DNA of 64,000 bases, taken from Lysobacterales bacterium. Lineage in GTDB: Bacteria > Pseudomonadota > Gammaproteobacteria > Xanthomonadales > Marinicellaceae. Below the pieces are notes generated by a model. That model was not told the origin of the DNA. It did not search any database and was given only the letters and a program-made list of their open reading frames with translations. A program made the position numbers and the translations under genes. The first letter of the stretch is position 1. Each line of letters opens with the position of its first letter. Positions 7,584 through 16,533 of this stretch are shown here, piece after piece. Location: assembly GCA_026988115.1 (NCBI GenBank), contig JALSLV010000030.1, positions 1 to 64,000 on the forward strand. Direction: 5' to 3'.

Positions 7584-9950
7584 TTAGTTGCGAAGGGGTT
7601 TGCCAGTTTTTAAGGTGTGTTCAATTCGTGCCAATGTTTTTGGCATCTGAATCAACTCGATAAACAATTTGCGCTCTAAATCGAGCAAATATTGTTCACT
7701 CACGCGCGAATTGCTATCAACATCACCACCAGAGATTACTGTGGCAATTCGTACAGCAATTTCATAATCGTGAGGGCTCATCATGCGACCTGCCATCATG
7801 TTGGCAAGTATCATTTTCATGTTGGCAATACCTGCTTGACCACAAACGCGAATGTTTTGGTCTTCGGCTGGTGCGCGATAACCTTTGGCGTGTAACCATT
7901 TGACCTTCTCTTTGGCAACATACAAGACTTCGTGAGAGTTAAACACAATGTCGGTGCATGGTTTGAGCAGTTTCCATTTTTTGGCTTCTAAGCCAGAACC
8001 AGCAACTTGCGCCATCGCTACGAGCTTGAAGAAGTGTTCAATTTGAGGGTACAAATCTCCTGTTTCAAAATCCTCAGATGTGCGTCGGGCAATCTCTTTG
8101 AGTCCGCCACCTGCAGGCAATAAACCAACACCGGCTTCAACCAGACCAATATAGGACTCAAATGCAGCCACAACAGATGTGGCATTCATGGAAAATTCAC
8201 AACCGCCACCCAATGCCATACCTCGAACGGCAATAACCGTTGGCACCTTGGAAAATCTTAATGTTTGAGAAGTTTGTTGGAAGGTGTTAACTAGGTCTTC
8301 GACTTCATCAACTCGCCCTTCTGCTACAGCTTGGAGCGCAGGGGCTAGGTTTGCGCCCAAGGTAAAGGGTTCGGTTGTTTGCCAAATAACCAAGCCTTTA
8401 TAATCGGCTTCGGCAATTTTAACGGCTTTTTGAATGCCTGCTAAAACACCAGTTGTAACGATGTGTTTTTTGGTTTTAAAACTGGCTATCAAAACGCCAT
8501 CGCCCATGTGCCACAAACGAATATCATCGTCTTCGTGCACGGTTGTGCCATAATCGGACTTTTCACCGATGGTTAATTCTGGGAATAACTGGCGTTTAAA
8601 GACGGCTAAATCTGGTCGGCCTTGGAATGACTTGGTTTTGGGTGCGTATGAACCTTCGGCGGTGTGAATGCCATCAATTTCGGCAACCCACTCAGGTAAA
8701 GCGGCTTGCACCATGGTTTTGCCATCTTTCATGTCTTGGTTTATCCACGAAGTGACTTTTTTCCAATCGGCAGCTTGCCAAATTTCAAATGGTCCTTGTT
8801 TCCAACCAAAGCCCCAGCGAATGGCAAAATCCACTTCACGGGCATTGTCAGCAATTTCTTCTAAATGGTAAGCTGAATAATGGAATAAATCGCGGTACAT
8901 GCTGTATAAAAATTGTGCTTGGTTTGAATTTGATGCGCGTAATTGTTCAAAACGCTCAACTGCATTTCTATTTTTTAAAATAGCCAAGACTTCATCGTCG
9001 ATTTTGGCATCTTGTAGGCGGTATTCTTTCTTTTTAATGTCTAAGATTTTTATATCTCTGCCTTCTTTTTTATAAACACCTGCACGTGTTTTGGCACCCA
9101 AGGCTCCTGCTTGAATTAAATCCGTTAACCACGAAGGCAGTTTGTAGTGTTTATTCCATGGGTCATCTGGCAATCCATTAAGCATGGTATTGACGGTGTG
9201 GTTTAAGGTGTCTAAGCCAACCACATCTGCGGTTCTAAACGTGGCGGATTTGGCTCGTCCAATTAATGTGCCAGTTAAAGCGTCGACTGTTTCCAATGGA
9301 ATGTTGAATTTCATGCCGTGATAAATGGTGCAAATAATGGAAAACACACCAATGCGATTGGCAATGAAATTGGGTGTGTCTTTGGCATTAACAACGCCTT
9401 TGCCAAGAGTTGATGACATGAACTCAGTTAAAGCAGTAATTACATTCGCATCAGTTTTTTTAGTTGGAATAATTTCAACCAAATGCATATAGCGTGGTGG
9501 ATTGAAAAAATGCACACCACAAAATTGGTGTTTTAGTTTTTCAGGAAAAACTTCAGAAAGTGCATTAATACTCAAACCAGATGTATTGGTGGCAAAAATG
9601 GCATCGACTTTGATGTAGTCTTCGATTTTATCGTACAAAGATTTTTTAATGTCCATGCGTTCGACAATCGCTTCGATAACTAAATCCACTTCGAGTAATT
9701 TTTCTAAATCGGTTTCGTAATTGGCTGGTTGTATCAGTTGTGTCACCGATTTATAACCCAAAGGTGCGGGCTTTGCCTTGCCCAACATTTTGATGGCTTT
9801 GTTGATAATTGCATTTTTGTCTTTGCCTTCACTTGGCAAGTCAAAAAGGATGACCGGAATGCCTGCATTGGCAAAATGGGCAGCAATTTGTGCTCCCATA
9901 ACGCCAGCACCAAGTATGGCGGCTTTTCTCACAGTATAGTTATTTTTCAT
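7584..9950 (-). CDS. fadN: 3-hydroxyacyl-CoA dehydrogenase / enoyl-CoA hydratase fusion (FadN-type)
   Basis: About 788 residues carrying two beta-oxidation steps. The order is dehydrogenase first: an NAD-binding Rossmann motif AAILGAGVMGAQIAAHFANAG at the N-terminus, NTSGLSINALSEVFP, then HFFNPPRYMHLVEIIPT. The enoyl-CoA hydratase domain follows at about 470-660, with ALGGGCEFSMNA and GLVEAGVGLLPAGGG. This domain order is that of FadN-like proteins, opposite to E. coli FadB. I chose ATG at 9950 over the TTG at 9962. It overlaps the end of the upstream FadE-like gene by 11 bases, indicating coupling. Confidence 0.93.
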   Translation of the reverse strand: MKNNYTVRKAAILGAGVMGAQIAAHFANAGIPVILFDLPSEGKDKNAIINKAIKMLGKAKPAPLGYKSVTQLIQPANYETDLEKLLEVDLVIEAIVERMDIKKSLYDKIEDYIKVDAIFATNTSGLSINALSEVFPEKLKHQFCGVHFFNPPRYMHLVEIIPTKKTDANVITALTEFMSSTLGKGVVNAKDTPNFIANRIGVFSIICTIYHGMKFNIPLETVDALTGTLIGRAKSATFRTADVVGLDTLNHTVNTMLNGLPDDPWNKHYKLPSWLTDLIQAGALGAKTRAGVYKKEGRDIKILDIKKKEYRLQDAKIDDEVLAILKNRNAVERFEQLRASNSNQAQFLYSMYRDLFHYSAYHLEEIADNAREVDFAIRWGFGWKQGPFEIWQAADWKKVTSWINQDMKDGKTMVQAALPEWVAEIDGIHTAEGSYAPKTKSFQGRPDLAVFKRQLFPELTIGEKSDYGTTVHEDDDIRLWHMGDGVLIASFKTKKHIVTTGVLAGIQKAVKIAEADYKGLVIWQTTEPFTLGANLAPALQAVAEGRVDEVEDLVNTFQQTSQTLRFSKVPTVIAVRGMALGGGCEFSMNATSVVAAFESYIGLVEAGVGLLPAGGGLKEIARRTSEDFETGDLYPQIEHFFKLVAMAQVAGSGLEAKKWKLLKPCTDIVFNSHEVLYVAKEKVKWLHAKGYRAPAEDQNIRVCGQAGIANMKMILANMMAGRMMSPHDYEIAVRIATVISGGDVDSNSRVSEQYLLDLERKLFIELIQMPKTLARIEHTLKTGKPLRN

Positions 9951-12300
9951 AATTGTTTCCAAAATGGTTAGTTAATTTGATTTCTAAGATGCTTATGTAA
10001 GCCTCTCGCAGTTGTTCTGATTGTTCGACACTAAGGATGCCTGCTGCCAAACATCGGTTGATTAAAAGTTCGTAATTGTCAGTGGTTACGGGTGTCCCTG
10101 TTGCATTGGTTACGGCAATTTCAGCAGAAGCTGCCTGATTTAAATTTTGTTTTGCTTGGTATATTTTCTTTAAAAAAGGGGAATAATGGCTAAATGGACT
10201 ACTGCTGTTTCCATCTGATTGGCATATTTCTTCAATATTGTTGTGGATGGGTTTGTTGGCATTAATAAAATGATAAGGTCGCCCTGTTGGGAATAATAGC
10301 AGTTTGATTAACAGGGTTGGAATGCGATTGAATGCTAAGTTTATGGTGTTTTTTAGTGCATTTTGAGAGGCGTATAACTCATTCTTCAAGGTGAGTTTGG
10401 CTAACCTTTTTGTATGCGTGTTGTCACTGCTTGAAACATAGTAATCATAAAGCCCAATGGAGGATACAATGTGTTGAATGCAATTACCAAGATGGCTGGC
10501 AAAACTGGTGTTGATTTTGTGTTTAAATGTCCAGTTAATAAGCGTAATATCGGATAAAAAAGCAAAGCTACAACTCATGCGCTTAATCATGTATTTGTAT
10601 TTATTTTTTTGAAAAAATAATCGCCCAACAAAGGATGTTCGTAATGAATAAAGCCACACTTTACTCAGGTTTTGTAGAATATAACCAACGTGTTTAACAA
10701 TTAACTGATCAAATGCTTTTGCTGAACTTTTATTGGTTGGGTTCATCAATAATTCTACTTCTTGAGAATAATACGGGTGGCAAGCCAAAGAAGCTTTTTT
10801 AATTAATGGCAATTGATTGATTTCATGGCTCATGCCATCAAGTTCAGTTGCTAGGTGGGCGACTTTATAAAAAGAGCGCACCTTGCTTTCGGTTTTGATG
10901 TTATGCGAATTTGATCCTAAAATTCCCCGCAATAAGCTCAGTTGGTTCATTGTTTGAGAAATGTGAGTTTCTTTGTTTAAAATTGATGTGAATTTTAACA
11001 AAGGGTCTTCTAAATTATTATGTAAGGCCATTTTGTTAGCGAGCTGCAGTTTTAAGCATTGACTAAATTGCTCATTAAGTTTAGATAAAACCACTCGAAA
11101 ACTTAAGAGTTGTCTGCCATTTTGTTTTTGCAGGTGAGCAAAGTACCACGAAGTTAAGGTGGCTGTTTTATTGGTTGGAATTGATGTAGCAAGTGGCCAA
11201 ATATTACTGGCGTGGCATTGGTTTTTATAGAGGTATTCTAGTCCTTTTCCGATTCCGTGTTCTTCATTGATAATGTGGGTCAATGGTATAAAGACATTGT
11301 TGCCAGTGCAGGAAAAATAATGCAAAAAGTCGTCGTAGGCTTTTAAGCCTTTTTTATAAGTGACATTTTTAATTTCCTTGTTGATAATGCAAATGGCAGT
11401 TCCTAAGTTAGTTTTGTTTTTAAATTGGTTGTTAAAATCTTTGATATTGACATTAATGTAAAAACAATTAGATTGCGAAGTGCCAAGTAAGATGACGTCT
11501 TGGAAAGACACTCGTATGCCCATAATTTCTTTATTTTTAACGAACTTTTTTTCAATTCTGCCTTCAATAGAGGATTTTTGCGAATCGAGAGTTTCGTAAA
11601 GAGAAGTTGGCTTAAGGAAGGGCAGCATTTTAGCAGAAGCAAAAAGTGGCAGGTATTTCTCTTTTTGTTTACGACTGGCAAAATGGTGTATAAAGCTTGT
11701 TAAAGAGTCTAAATTTAAAATGCCGATAATTGCTGAAATTATTGGGTTAACTTTACCAATATTGGTTAATGTTTGTGATATGTCACTACTTGAAAAACCT
11801 TGCCCATTATAGCATTTATTGATTAATAATGCGGTAGCACCCAAAGCAGATAGTTTGTTTATTTTGGTAAAATTGTTTATTTTCGAATCCATTATAATGG
11901 AGTAAAACTCAGCTTCTTGTGGAATGCTTTGTCTTGTTTCTGCTTTATGTTTTAGTTTAATGAACTGTGGTTTTCCCTGAAAGATTGAGCGTTCGAATTC
12001 AGTGGAAAACCACCCATTATCTATTCTTTTGAAGTTTTGCCAATTTGAATTGGCTTTTTTCAATGCATGAAAGATAGGCTTAGTTATAAGCTGGAGTCGC
12101 AGTTTGTTAATGGTTAAAATTAAAGTAATAATTGTTGTGGGGATGATGAGAAATAAAAATTGATTTTGAGAGATTAATGAAAAAAACTTAAATGCCAATA
12201 TAAAACCCACAAAGGCTAGTGAAAAATACGTAAGTTTCACAAAATAAAAACTTGATAGCAGAGTTAAGAGAGTCAGAATTAAAAGAAGCAGAGTCATCAT
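9940..12300 (-). CDS. Divergent FadE-like acyl-CoA dehydrogenase homologue, possibly inactive
   Basis: A 786-residue protein with the overall plan of E. coli FadE (about 814 residues): two or three N-terminal hydrophobic segments in residues 1-65, a long acyl-CoA dehydrogenase-like body, and a C-terminal part with KLLLFPTGRPYHF. Recognisable landmarks include NVFIPLTHIINEEHGIGKGL and ACHPYYSQEVELL. However, the FAD/substrate signature near the TEPEAGSDA position reads LKPTSLYETLDSQ, and the segment where FadE has TVEGAN with the catalytic glutamate is shortened and lacks it. It therefore may have lost dehydrogenase activity. It is co-transcribed with the regulator upstream (5-base gap) and the fusion enzyme downstream. 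Confidence 0.75.
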   Translation of the reverse strand: MMTLLLLILTLLTLLSSFYFVKLTYFSLAFVGFILAFKFFSLISQNQFLFLIIPTTIITLILTINKLRLQLITKPIFHALKKANSNWQNFKRIDNGWFSTEFERSIFQGKPQFIKLKHKAETRQSIPQEAEFYSIIMDSKINNFTKINKLSALGATALLINKCYNGQGFSSSDISQTLTNIGKVNPIISAIIGILNLDSLTSFIHHFASRKQKEKYLPLFASAKMLPFLKPTSLYETLDSQKSSIEGRIEKKFVKNKEIMGIRVSFQDVILLGTSQSNCFYINVNIKDFNNQFKNKTNLGTAICIINKEIKNVTYKKGLKAYDDFLHYFSCTGNNVFIPLTHIINEEHGIGKGLEYLYKNQCHASNIWPLATSIPTNKTATLTSWYFAHLQKQNGRQLLSFRVVLSKLNEQFSQCLKLQLANKMALHNNLEDPLLKFTSILNKETHISQTMNQLSLLRGILGSNSHNIKTESKVRSFYKVAHLATELDGMSHEINQLPLIKKASLACHPYYSQEVELLMNPTNKSSAKAFDQLIVKHVGYILQNLSKVWLYSLRTSFVGRLFFQKNKYKYMIKRMSCSFAFLSDITLINWTFKHKINTSFASHLGNCIQHIVSSIGLYDYYVSSSDNTHTKRLAKLTLKNELYASQNALKNTINLAFNRIPTLLIKLLLFPTGRPYHFINANKPIHNNIEEICQSDGNSSSPFSHYSPFLKKIYQAKQNLNQAASAEIAVTNATGTPVTTDNYELLINRCLAAGILSVEQSEQLREAYISILEIKLTNHFGNNYEK

Positions 12301-12304
12301 TTAT

Positions 12305-12931
12305 TTATTTTGATGGAGTCAAAGAAGCTAATGCAAATTCGATTAATTCATTACAACAAAGGTTGAAATAATCTGATTCACTCAAATCTGATGTTTTGCT
12401 CGATGCCCCAAAATCTGCCATGACGTATATGAGTGCCCCCATAATGAAGTGAAAACGCCAAAAGACAGTGCTCTCACTCAGGTGAGGGCTTGATCTTTGA
12501 ATGGATTGTGCAAACCTTTTTATTATGTCTGCGTACCTTTTACTCAGTAAATTGTGTAGGAACTCACTTTTTTCAGCGTAAGCACGAGCAAGAACAAGCA
12601 TAAAACGTTTACCACCTTGGTGCTTGTCGTTACTCATGGTTAAAGCGGGGGCTATAAATGCTTTTAAGATATGTTTTAAATTGCAGGGTTTTAGAGTTCC
12701 ACTTTCTAGCTCATCCAAAAGATTGACGCGTAATTCGAACAGAGTATCAAGCCTTCTTTCTAACATCATTTCAATTAATTTTTCCTTATTGCCAAAATGG
12801 TAATTGACTGCAGCTAAATTTGTCTTAGCATGAGTGCTAATGGTGCGCAAAGAAATACCTGAAAATCCTTTTTCTGAGATAAGTTTTTCCGTTGTATTAA
12901 GAATTCTTTCTTTGGTTGATAGGACTGTCAT
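12305..12931 (-). CDS. TetR-family regulator, PsrA-like
   Basis: A 208-residue TetR protein. The N-terminal HTH (STKERILNTTEKLISEKG, then NLAAVNYHFGNKEKLIEMML at about 35-54) closely resembles PsrA, the fatty-acid-responsive repressor of beta-oxidation genes in Pseudomonas and relatives. The C-terminal ligand-binding half is helical. It is the first gene of the fad operon (regulator, FadE-like, FadN-type, thiolase), which supports a role in sensing long-chain acyl groups. A candidate operator lies 60 bases upstream at 12991-13008. Confidence 0.88.
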   Translation of the reverse strand: MTVLSTKERILNTTEKLISEKGFSGISLRTISTHAKTNLAAVNYHFGNKEKLIEMMLERRLDTLFELRVNLLDELESGTLKPCNLKHILKAFIAPALTMSNDKHQGGKRFMLVLARAYAEKSEFLHNLLSKRYADIIKRFAQSIQRSSPHLSESTVFWRFHFIMGALIYVMADFGASSKTSDLSESDYFNLCCNELIEFALASLTPSK

Positions 12932-12990
12932 TATTAAAGTGTTTGTTGTGATTATATGGCTATTTTATCTGATTGAATTTTCTATTACAA

Positions 12991-13008
12991 TTCAAACGTT
13001 CGTATGAG
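12991..13008. promoter_or_regulatory. Candidate PsrA-type operator
   Basis: The sequence TTCAAACGTTCGTATGAG contains CAAAC-N4-GTATG. This differs at one position from the (G/C)AAAC-N2-4-GTTT(G/C) pattern described for PsrA. It lies between the PsrA-like gene and ndk, where autoregulation would be expected. Assignment is by pattern only. Confidence 0.45.
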
Positions 13009-13064
13009 GGGAGAAAAACTATTGGAAAAGTAAAACTTATGCATAAATCTTACGCAAAAGCATG

Positions 13065-13070
13065 TATAAT
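13065..13070 (+). promoter_or_regulatory. Probable -10 element of the ndk operon
   Basis: A perfect TATAAT in the context CATGTATAATCG. No good -35 is visible at normal spacing. Transcription from here gives a leader of about 140 nucleotides before ndk, AT-rich and with a small hairpin near 13182-13200; no known riboswitch recognised. Confidence 0.55.
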
Positions 13071-13218
13071 CGCGGTTTTTAGGATTAATCTAACGAAATC
13101 TTAAGGTTTTGATTCAAAATAAATCAAGGGTAAGTTAAAATGTTAGGTTAAATATTTTGTGTAACGTTAAGAAAATAAAAGAATATTTTCTTAAATATTA
13201 AGTGGAGTTAAAATAATT

Positions 13219-13644
13219 ATGGCAGTTGAACAAACATTGTCTATCATAAAACCAGATGCAGTAGCAAAAAATGTTATTGGACAAATTTACCAAAGATTCG
13301 AAGATGCAGGTTTAAAAATCATTGCATCAAAAATGAAACACCTAAGCCAGCAAGAAGCCGAGGGCTTTTACGCTGTACATAAAGAGCGTCCTTTTTTTGC
13401 AGATCTTGTCACATTTATGACATCTGGTCCTGTTATGATACAAGCTTTACAAGGCGATGATGCAATTGCTAAAAACCGTGAATTAATGGGTGCAACAAAC
13501 CCAGCAGAAGCCGAAGCTGGTACAATCCGAGCTGATTTTGCAGAAAGTATAGATGCCAATGCAGTTCATGGATCAGATGCTCCAGAAACGGCTGCGGTAG
13601 AAATTGCTTATTTCTTTGCTAGTACTGAAGTTAACCCTAGATAG
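13219..13644 (+). CDS. ndk: Nucleoside diphosphate kinase
   Basis: A 141-residue enzyme of full family length that transfers the gamma-phosphate between nucleoside triphosphates and diphosphates. It opens with [20 protein letters not shown] and has the active-site histidine in [13 protein letters not shown] (about residue 117). The start ATG has AGTGGAG 10-15 bases upstream. It is followed after 17 bases by rlmN, the usual gammaproteobacterial order ndk-rlmN-pilW/pilF. Confidence 0.98.
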   Translation: MAVEQTLSIIKPDAVAKNVIGQIYQRFEDAGLKIIASKMKHLSQQEAEGFYAVHKERPFFADLVTFMTSGPVMIQALQGDDAIAKNRELMGATNPAEAEAGTIRADFAESIDANAVHGSDAPETAAVEIAYFFASTEVNPR

Positions 13645-13661
13645 TTCTCTAAAGTAATAAT

Positions 13662-14750
13662 ATGTCAGAAGAAAAAATAAATCTTCTCGGCTTAGACCGA
13701 GTTGCACTGGAAAAGTTATTTGCCAAGATTGGTGAACAAAAATACCGTGCAACTCAGTTTATGAAAGGACTCTACCATCACTACGAATCAGATTTTGATA
13801 ATTATACAAATTTTAGTAAATCTTTGCGTTCAAAGATGCAACTATTTTCAACACTTGAAGTACCGCATGTTGTCAGCGAAAAAATTTCAAAAGATGGAAC
13901 AATCAAGTGGTTAATGCAGATGAACGAAGGCAATGCCATCGAAACGGTTTATATTCCTGAAAAAAACAGAGGCACTTTGTGTATTTCGTCTCAGGTTGGT
14001 TGTTCATTGAATTGTACTTTTTGTGCAACTGGCGCTCAAGGTTTTAACCGCCACTTAACTACGGCTGAAATAATTGGGCAAGTGTGGATTGCTGCTAAGC
14101 GATTAGGGCAGTCGACAAAAAATAGAAAACTGACCAATGTTGTGTTAATGGGAATGGGAGAACCACTAGCTAATTATTCACGGGTACTTCCTGCTTTACG
14201 TATTATGTTGGATGATTTTGGTTTTGGGTTGGCATCACGCCGTGTAACCGTCAGTACTTCGGGTATGGTTCCCTATATTTATAAGCTTAATGAAGATATT
14301 GAAGTTTCATTAGCGGTTTCATTACATGCGGCAACTGATGAGTTGCGCAGTGAAATAATGCCTATTAATAAAAAATATAACATCGAAACACTTTTAAAAG
14401 CATGCAAGGATTTTGTTAAGGATAAAAGGAAAGCTAAGATTACATTTGAATACACTTTAATAAGAGGTGTTAATGATAAACCTGAACACGCAAGAGCTTT
14501 AGTTAAACGACTTAAAAATATTCCATGTAAAATAAACCTCATTCCATTTAACCCTTTTCCAGGCAATAGTTTTAAACGTTCATTACCAGAATCAATAGAA
14601 TTGTTTCAAAACATCTGCGAAAAAAGCCGAATAGTTACCACGGTAAGAAAGGTAAGAGGTGATGACATTGATGCTGCTTGTGGTCAATTAGCTGGAGAGT
14701 TTTACGATCGAACTCGCCGTTCCAATCAAATTCAACTGAAGGTTTCATAA
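13662..14750 (+). CDS. rlmN: 23S rRNA (A2503)/tRNA (A37) C2-methyltransferase RlmN
   Basis: A 362-residue radical SAM enzyme that methylates A2503 of 23S rRNA and A37 of some tRNAs. The CxxxCxxC cluster motif GCSLNCTFCATGAQGFNRH has its cysteines at 114, 118 and 121. The GMGEPLANY motif and the C-terminal resolving cysteine in DIDAACGQLAGEF are present. It sits 4 bases before the pilW-type lipoprotein gene in a compact operon. Confidence 0.97.
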   Translation: MSEEKINLLGLDRVALEKLFAKIGEQKYRATQFMKGLYHHYESDFDNYTNFSKSLRSKMQLFSTLEVPHVVSEKISKDGTIKWLMQMNEGNAIETVYIPEKNRGTLCISSQVGCSLNCTFCATGAQGFNRHLTTAEIIGQVWIAAKRLGQSTKNRKLTNVVLMGMGEPLANYSRVLPALRIMLDDFGFGLASRRVTVSTSGMVPYIYKLNEDIEVSLAVSLHAATDELRSEIMPINKKYNIETLLKACKDFVKDKRKAKITFEYTLIRGVNDKPEHARALVKRLKNIPCKINLIPFNPFPGNSFKRSLPESIELFQNICEKSRIVTTVRKVRGDDIDAACGQLAGEFYDRTRRSNQIQLKVS

Positions 14751-14754
14751 AGTC

Positions 14755-15537
14755 ATGGCATTTAAAAGCATAGTTCTATCATTTTTCATCGTATTAGTTA
14801 GTTCATGTGCTTCATCAGGCGGCTCGAAACACAGCAATAAACGAACAGAAAACATCAAAGCAGCCAAGACTAACTCGGCAGAAAAAATTAATGTCGACTT
14901 AGGCGTGGGTTACCTCAAGAGGGGGAAAGAAGGTGACATTGATGTTGCGATTAAAAAATTCAAGAAAGCGATTAAAATTAATCCAACCTATGCATTAGCT
15001 CATTCTATGTTGGCGACTGTTTACGATAGAAAAGGCTTGTTTGACAGTGCTGAATTTCATTATAAAAAATCCCTCAAATACAACAATGGCAATCCGAATA
15101 TTGTTAATAATTATGCCAATTTCCTGTGCCAAAGAGGTAAGTATACTCAAGCCATTGATAAATATAAGGAAGTGATAGGTAATCCAAAATACACAACACC
15201 GGCATCAGCTTATGAGAATGCAGGTGTTTGTGCGATGAAAGCCGATAAACTCGAAGAAGCTGAAAACTATTTCAGAGAGTCATTAAAACTCAATAATAAA
15301 TCAGCCAATTCACTCTATTATTTATTAACTATGTACCTCAAAAAAGGAAATTACATGAAGGCGCGTGCATTTTTGCAGAGGTTAGAGCAAGTGGTGCAAC
15401 CATCTGAGAAAATTCTGGCAGCAGGTTATCAAGTTGAAAAAGGATTAAATCACACAAAGCTCGCCAAAAATTATTTGACCCAATTGAAGAACAGATTTCC
15501 CCAGTCTGAGTCCCTAAAACTAATCCAAGAGAAGTAA
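14755..15537 (+). CDS. pilW: Type IV pilus biogenesis/stability lipoprotein PilW (PilF-type TPR protein)
   Basis: A 260-residue lipoprotein. The signal peptide ends in a lipobox VSSC (Cys19), followed by a Ser/Gly-rich linker and tandem TPR repeats from about residue 45 (GYLKRGKEGDIDVAIKKFKK, NPTYALAHSMLATVYDRKG and onward). Its place between rlmN and rodZ is the conserved position of PilF/PilW, which helps assemble PilQ secretin at the outer membrane. No other pilus genes occur in the window. A 3-base gap to rodZ indicates coupling. Confidence 0.9.
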   Translation: MAFKSIVLSFFIVLVSSCASSGGSKHSNKRTENIKAAKTNSAEKINVDLGVGYLKRGKEGDIDVAIKKFKKAIKINPTYALAHSMLATVYDRKGLFDSAEFHYKKSLKYNNGNPNIVNNYANFLCQRGKYTQAIDKYKEVIGNPKYTTPASAYENAGVCAMKADKLEEAENYFRESLKLNNKSANSLYYLLTMYLKKGNYMKARAFLQRLEQVVQPSEKILAAGYQVEKGLNHTKLAKNYLTQLKNRFPQSESLKLIQEK

Positions 15538-15540
15538 AAC

Positions 15541-16446
15541 ATGAGTTCAAATGAAAACAATAATAATAACTTAAAAACATTACGAATTGATAAAGGATTG
15601 TCTATTGAAGAAGTCGCGGAAGAACTAAAATTATCGACAGACGTGATAAAAAAGTTGGAAAGTGGTCAATTTTCAGAATTAGGTGCATTTCCCTATGTGC
15701 GCGGTTATCTAATTAATTATGCAAAATTATTAGGTGTTGATGCTCAGGTATATGTAGATAAGGTTCCAAAATCAGAAATAAATATTCCTCTAGTCAACAC
15801 CAGTCACAGTATGGCAAAAGGAATTAAATTAAAGCGTCGTTCTAAAAGTATAGTCAGTTATGCTTTAGGCACGTCTATCCTGATTGCCGTCAGTGTTAGT
15901 GGTTGGTTTGTGTTGAAAAACTACATGAAAAATTCAAAAGCGGCACACAGTATCGAAATTGTTGAAACCGACAGTTTGGAAATTACCCCGCAGGAAAATA
16001 GTGCTTTAGAAAATGAAATGAAAAGTGTGAAAGATGACAATTACCATTATTCATCGTTAATTCCAAGTTTGGAAAAGTCAAATAATAATCCAGAGGATTC
16101 TCAGGAAATTCAAACCCCGTCAATTCAAACTAATTCAGCGGATGAAATGAATTTAGAGATTCCGCAAAAAATAGAACAAGAACCCAAACAAAAACCGCCG
16201 AGCAAATACACTATTTCAATAACAGCAGCGCAAACAAGTTGGGTGAAAGTTGAGAACAATGAAGGGAAGAAGTTACTCAATGACTTGTTAAAACCTGGTA
16301 CAATTGTGTTAGAGTCCGAAGAACCTGTGCATTTTCGAATAGGAAATACTAAAGAAGTTAAAATCGAAATCAATGGAAAACCAATTAATTTGAATGAATT
16401 TTCAAAAAAGAATATAGCGGATTTTAATTGGCCGCTTAAGGGATAG
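15541..16446 (+). CDS. rodZ: Cytoskeleton protein RodZ
   Basis: A 301-residue bitopic membrane protein that links MreB filaments to the cell-wall elongation machinery. It has an N-terminal Cro/CI-like HTH (about 13-75, GLSIEEVAEELKLSTDVIKKL), a basic juxtamembrane patch KLKRRSKS, one membrane span (about 103-124), a low-complexity Pro/Gln/Ser linker, and the periplasmic DUF4115 beta-domain (about 220-300, ISITAAQTSWVKVENNEGK). In E. coli ispG follows; here hisS follows directly and ispG is absent. Confidence 0.95.
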   Translation: MSSNENNNNNLKTLRIDKGLSIEEVAEELKLSTDVIKKLESGQFSELGAFPYVRGYLINYAKLLGVDAQVYVDKVPKSEINIPLVNTSHSMAKGIKLKRRSKSIVSYALGTSILIAVSVSGWFVLKNYMKNSKAAHSIEIVETDSLEITPQENSALENEMKSVKDDNYHYSSLIPSLEKSNNNPEDSQEIQTPSIQTNSADEMNLEIPQKIEQEPKQKPPSKYTISITAAQTSWVKVENNEGKKLLNDLLKPGTIVLESEEPVHFRIGNTKEVKIEINGKPINLNEFSKKNIADFNWPLKG

Positions 16447-16533
16447 TAATTATCTCAACTCAAGTTCATTCTTTGATTGAATTATATTTGTTTTGATTTA
16501 AAATAAAATTTCTACAATATACAGAGTTTAGAT

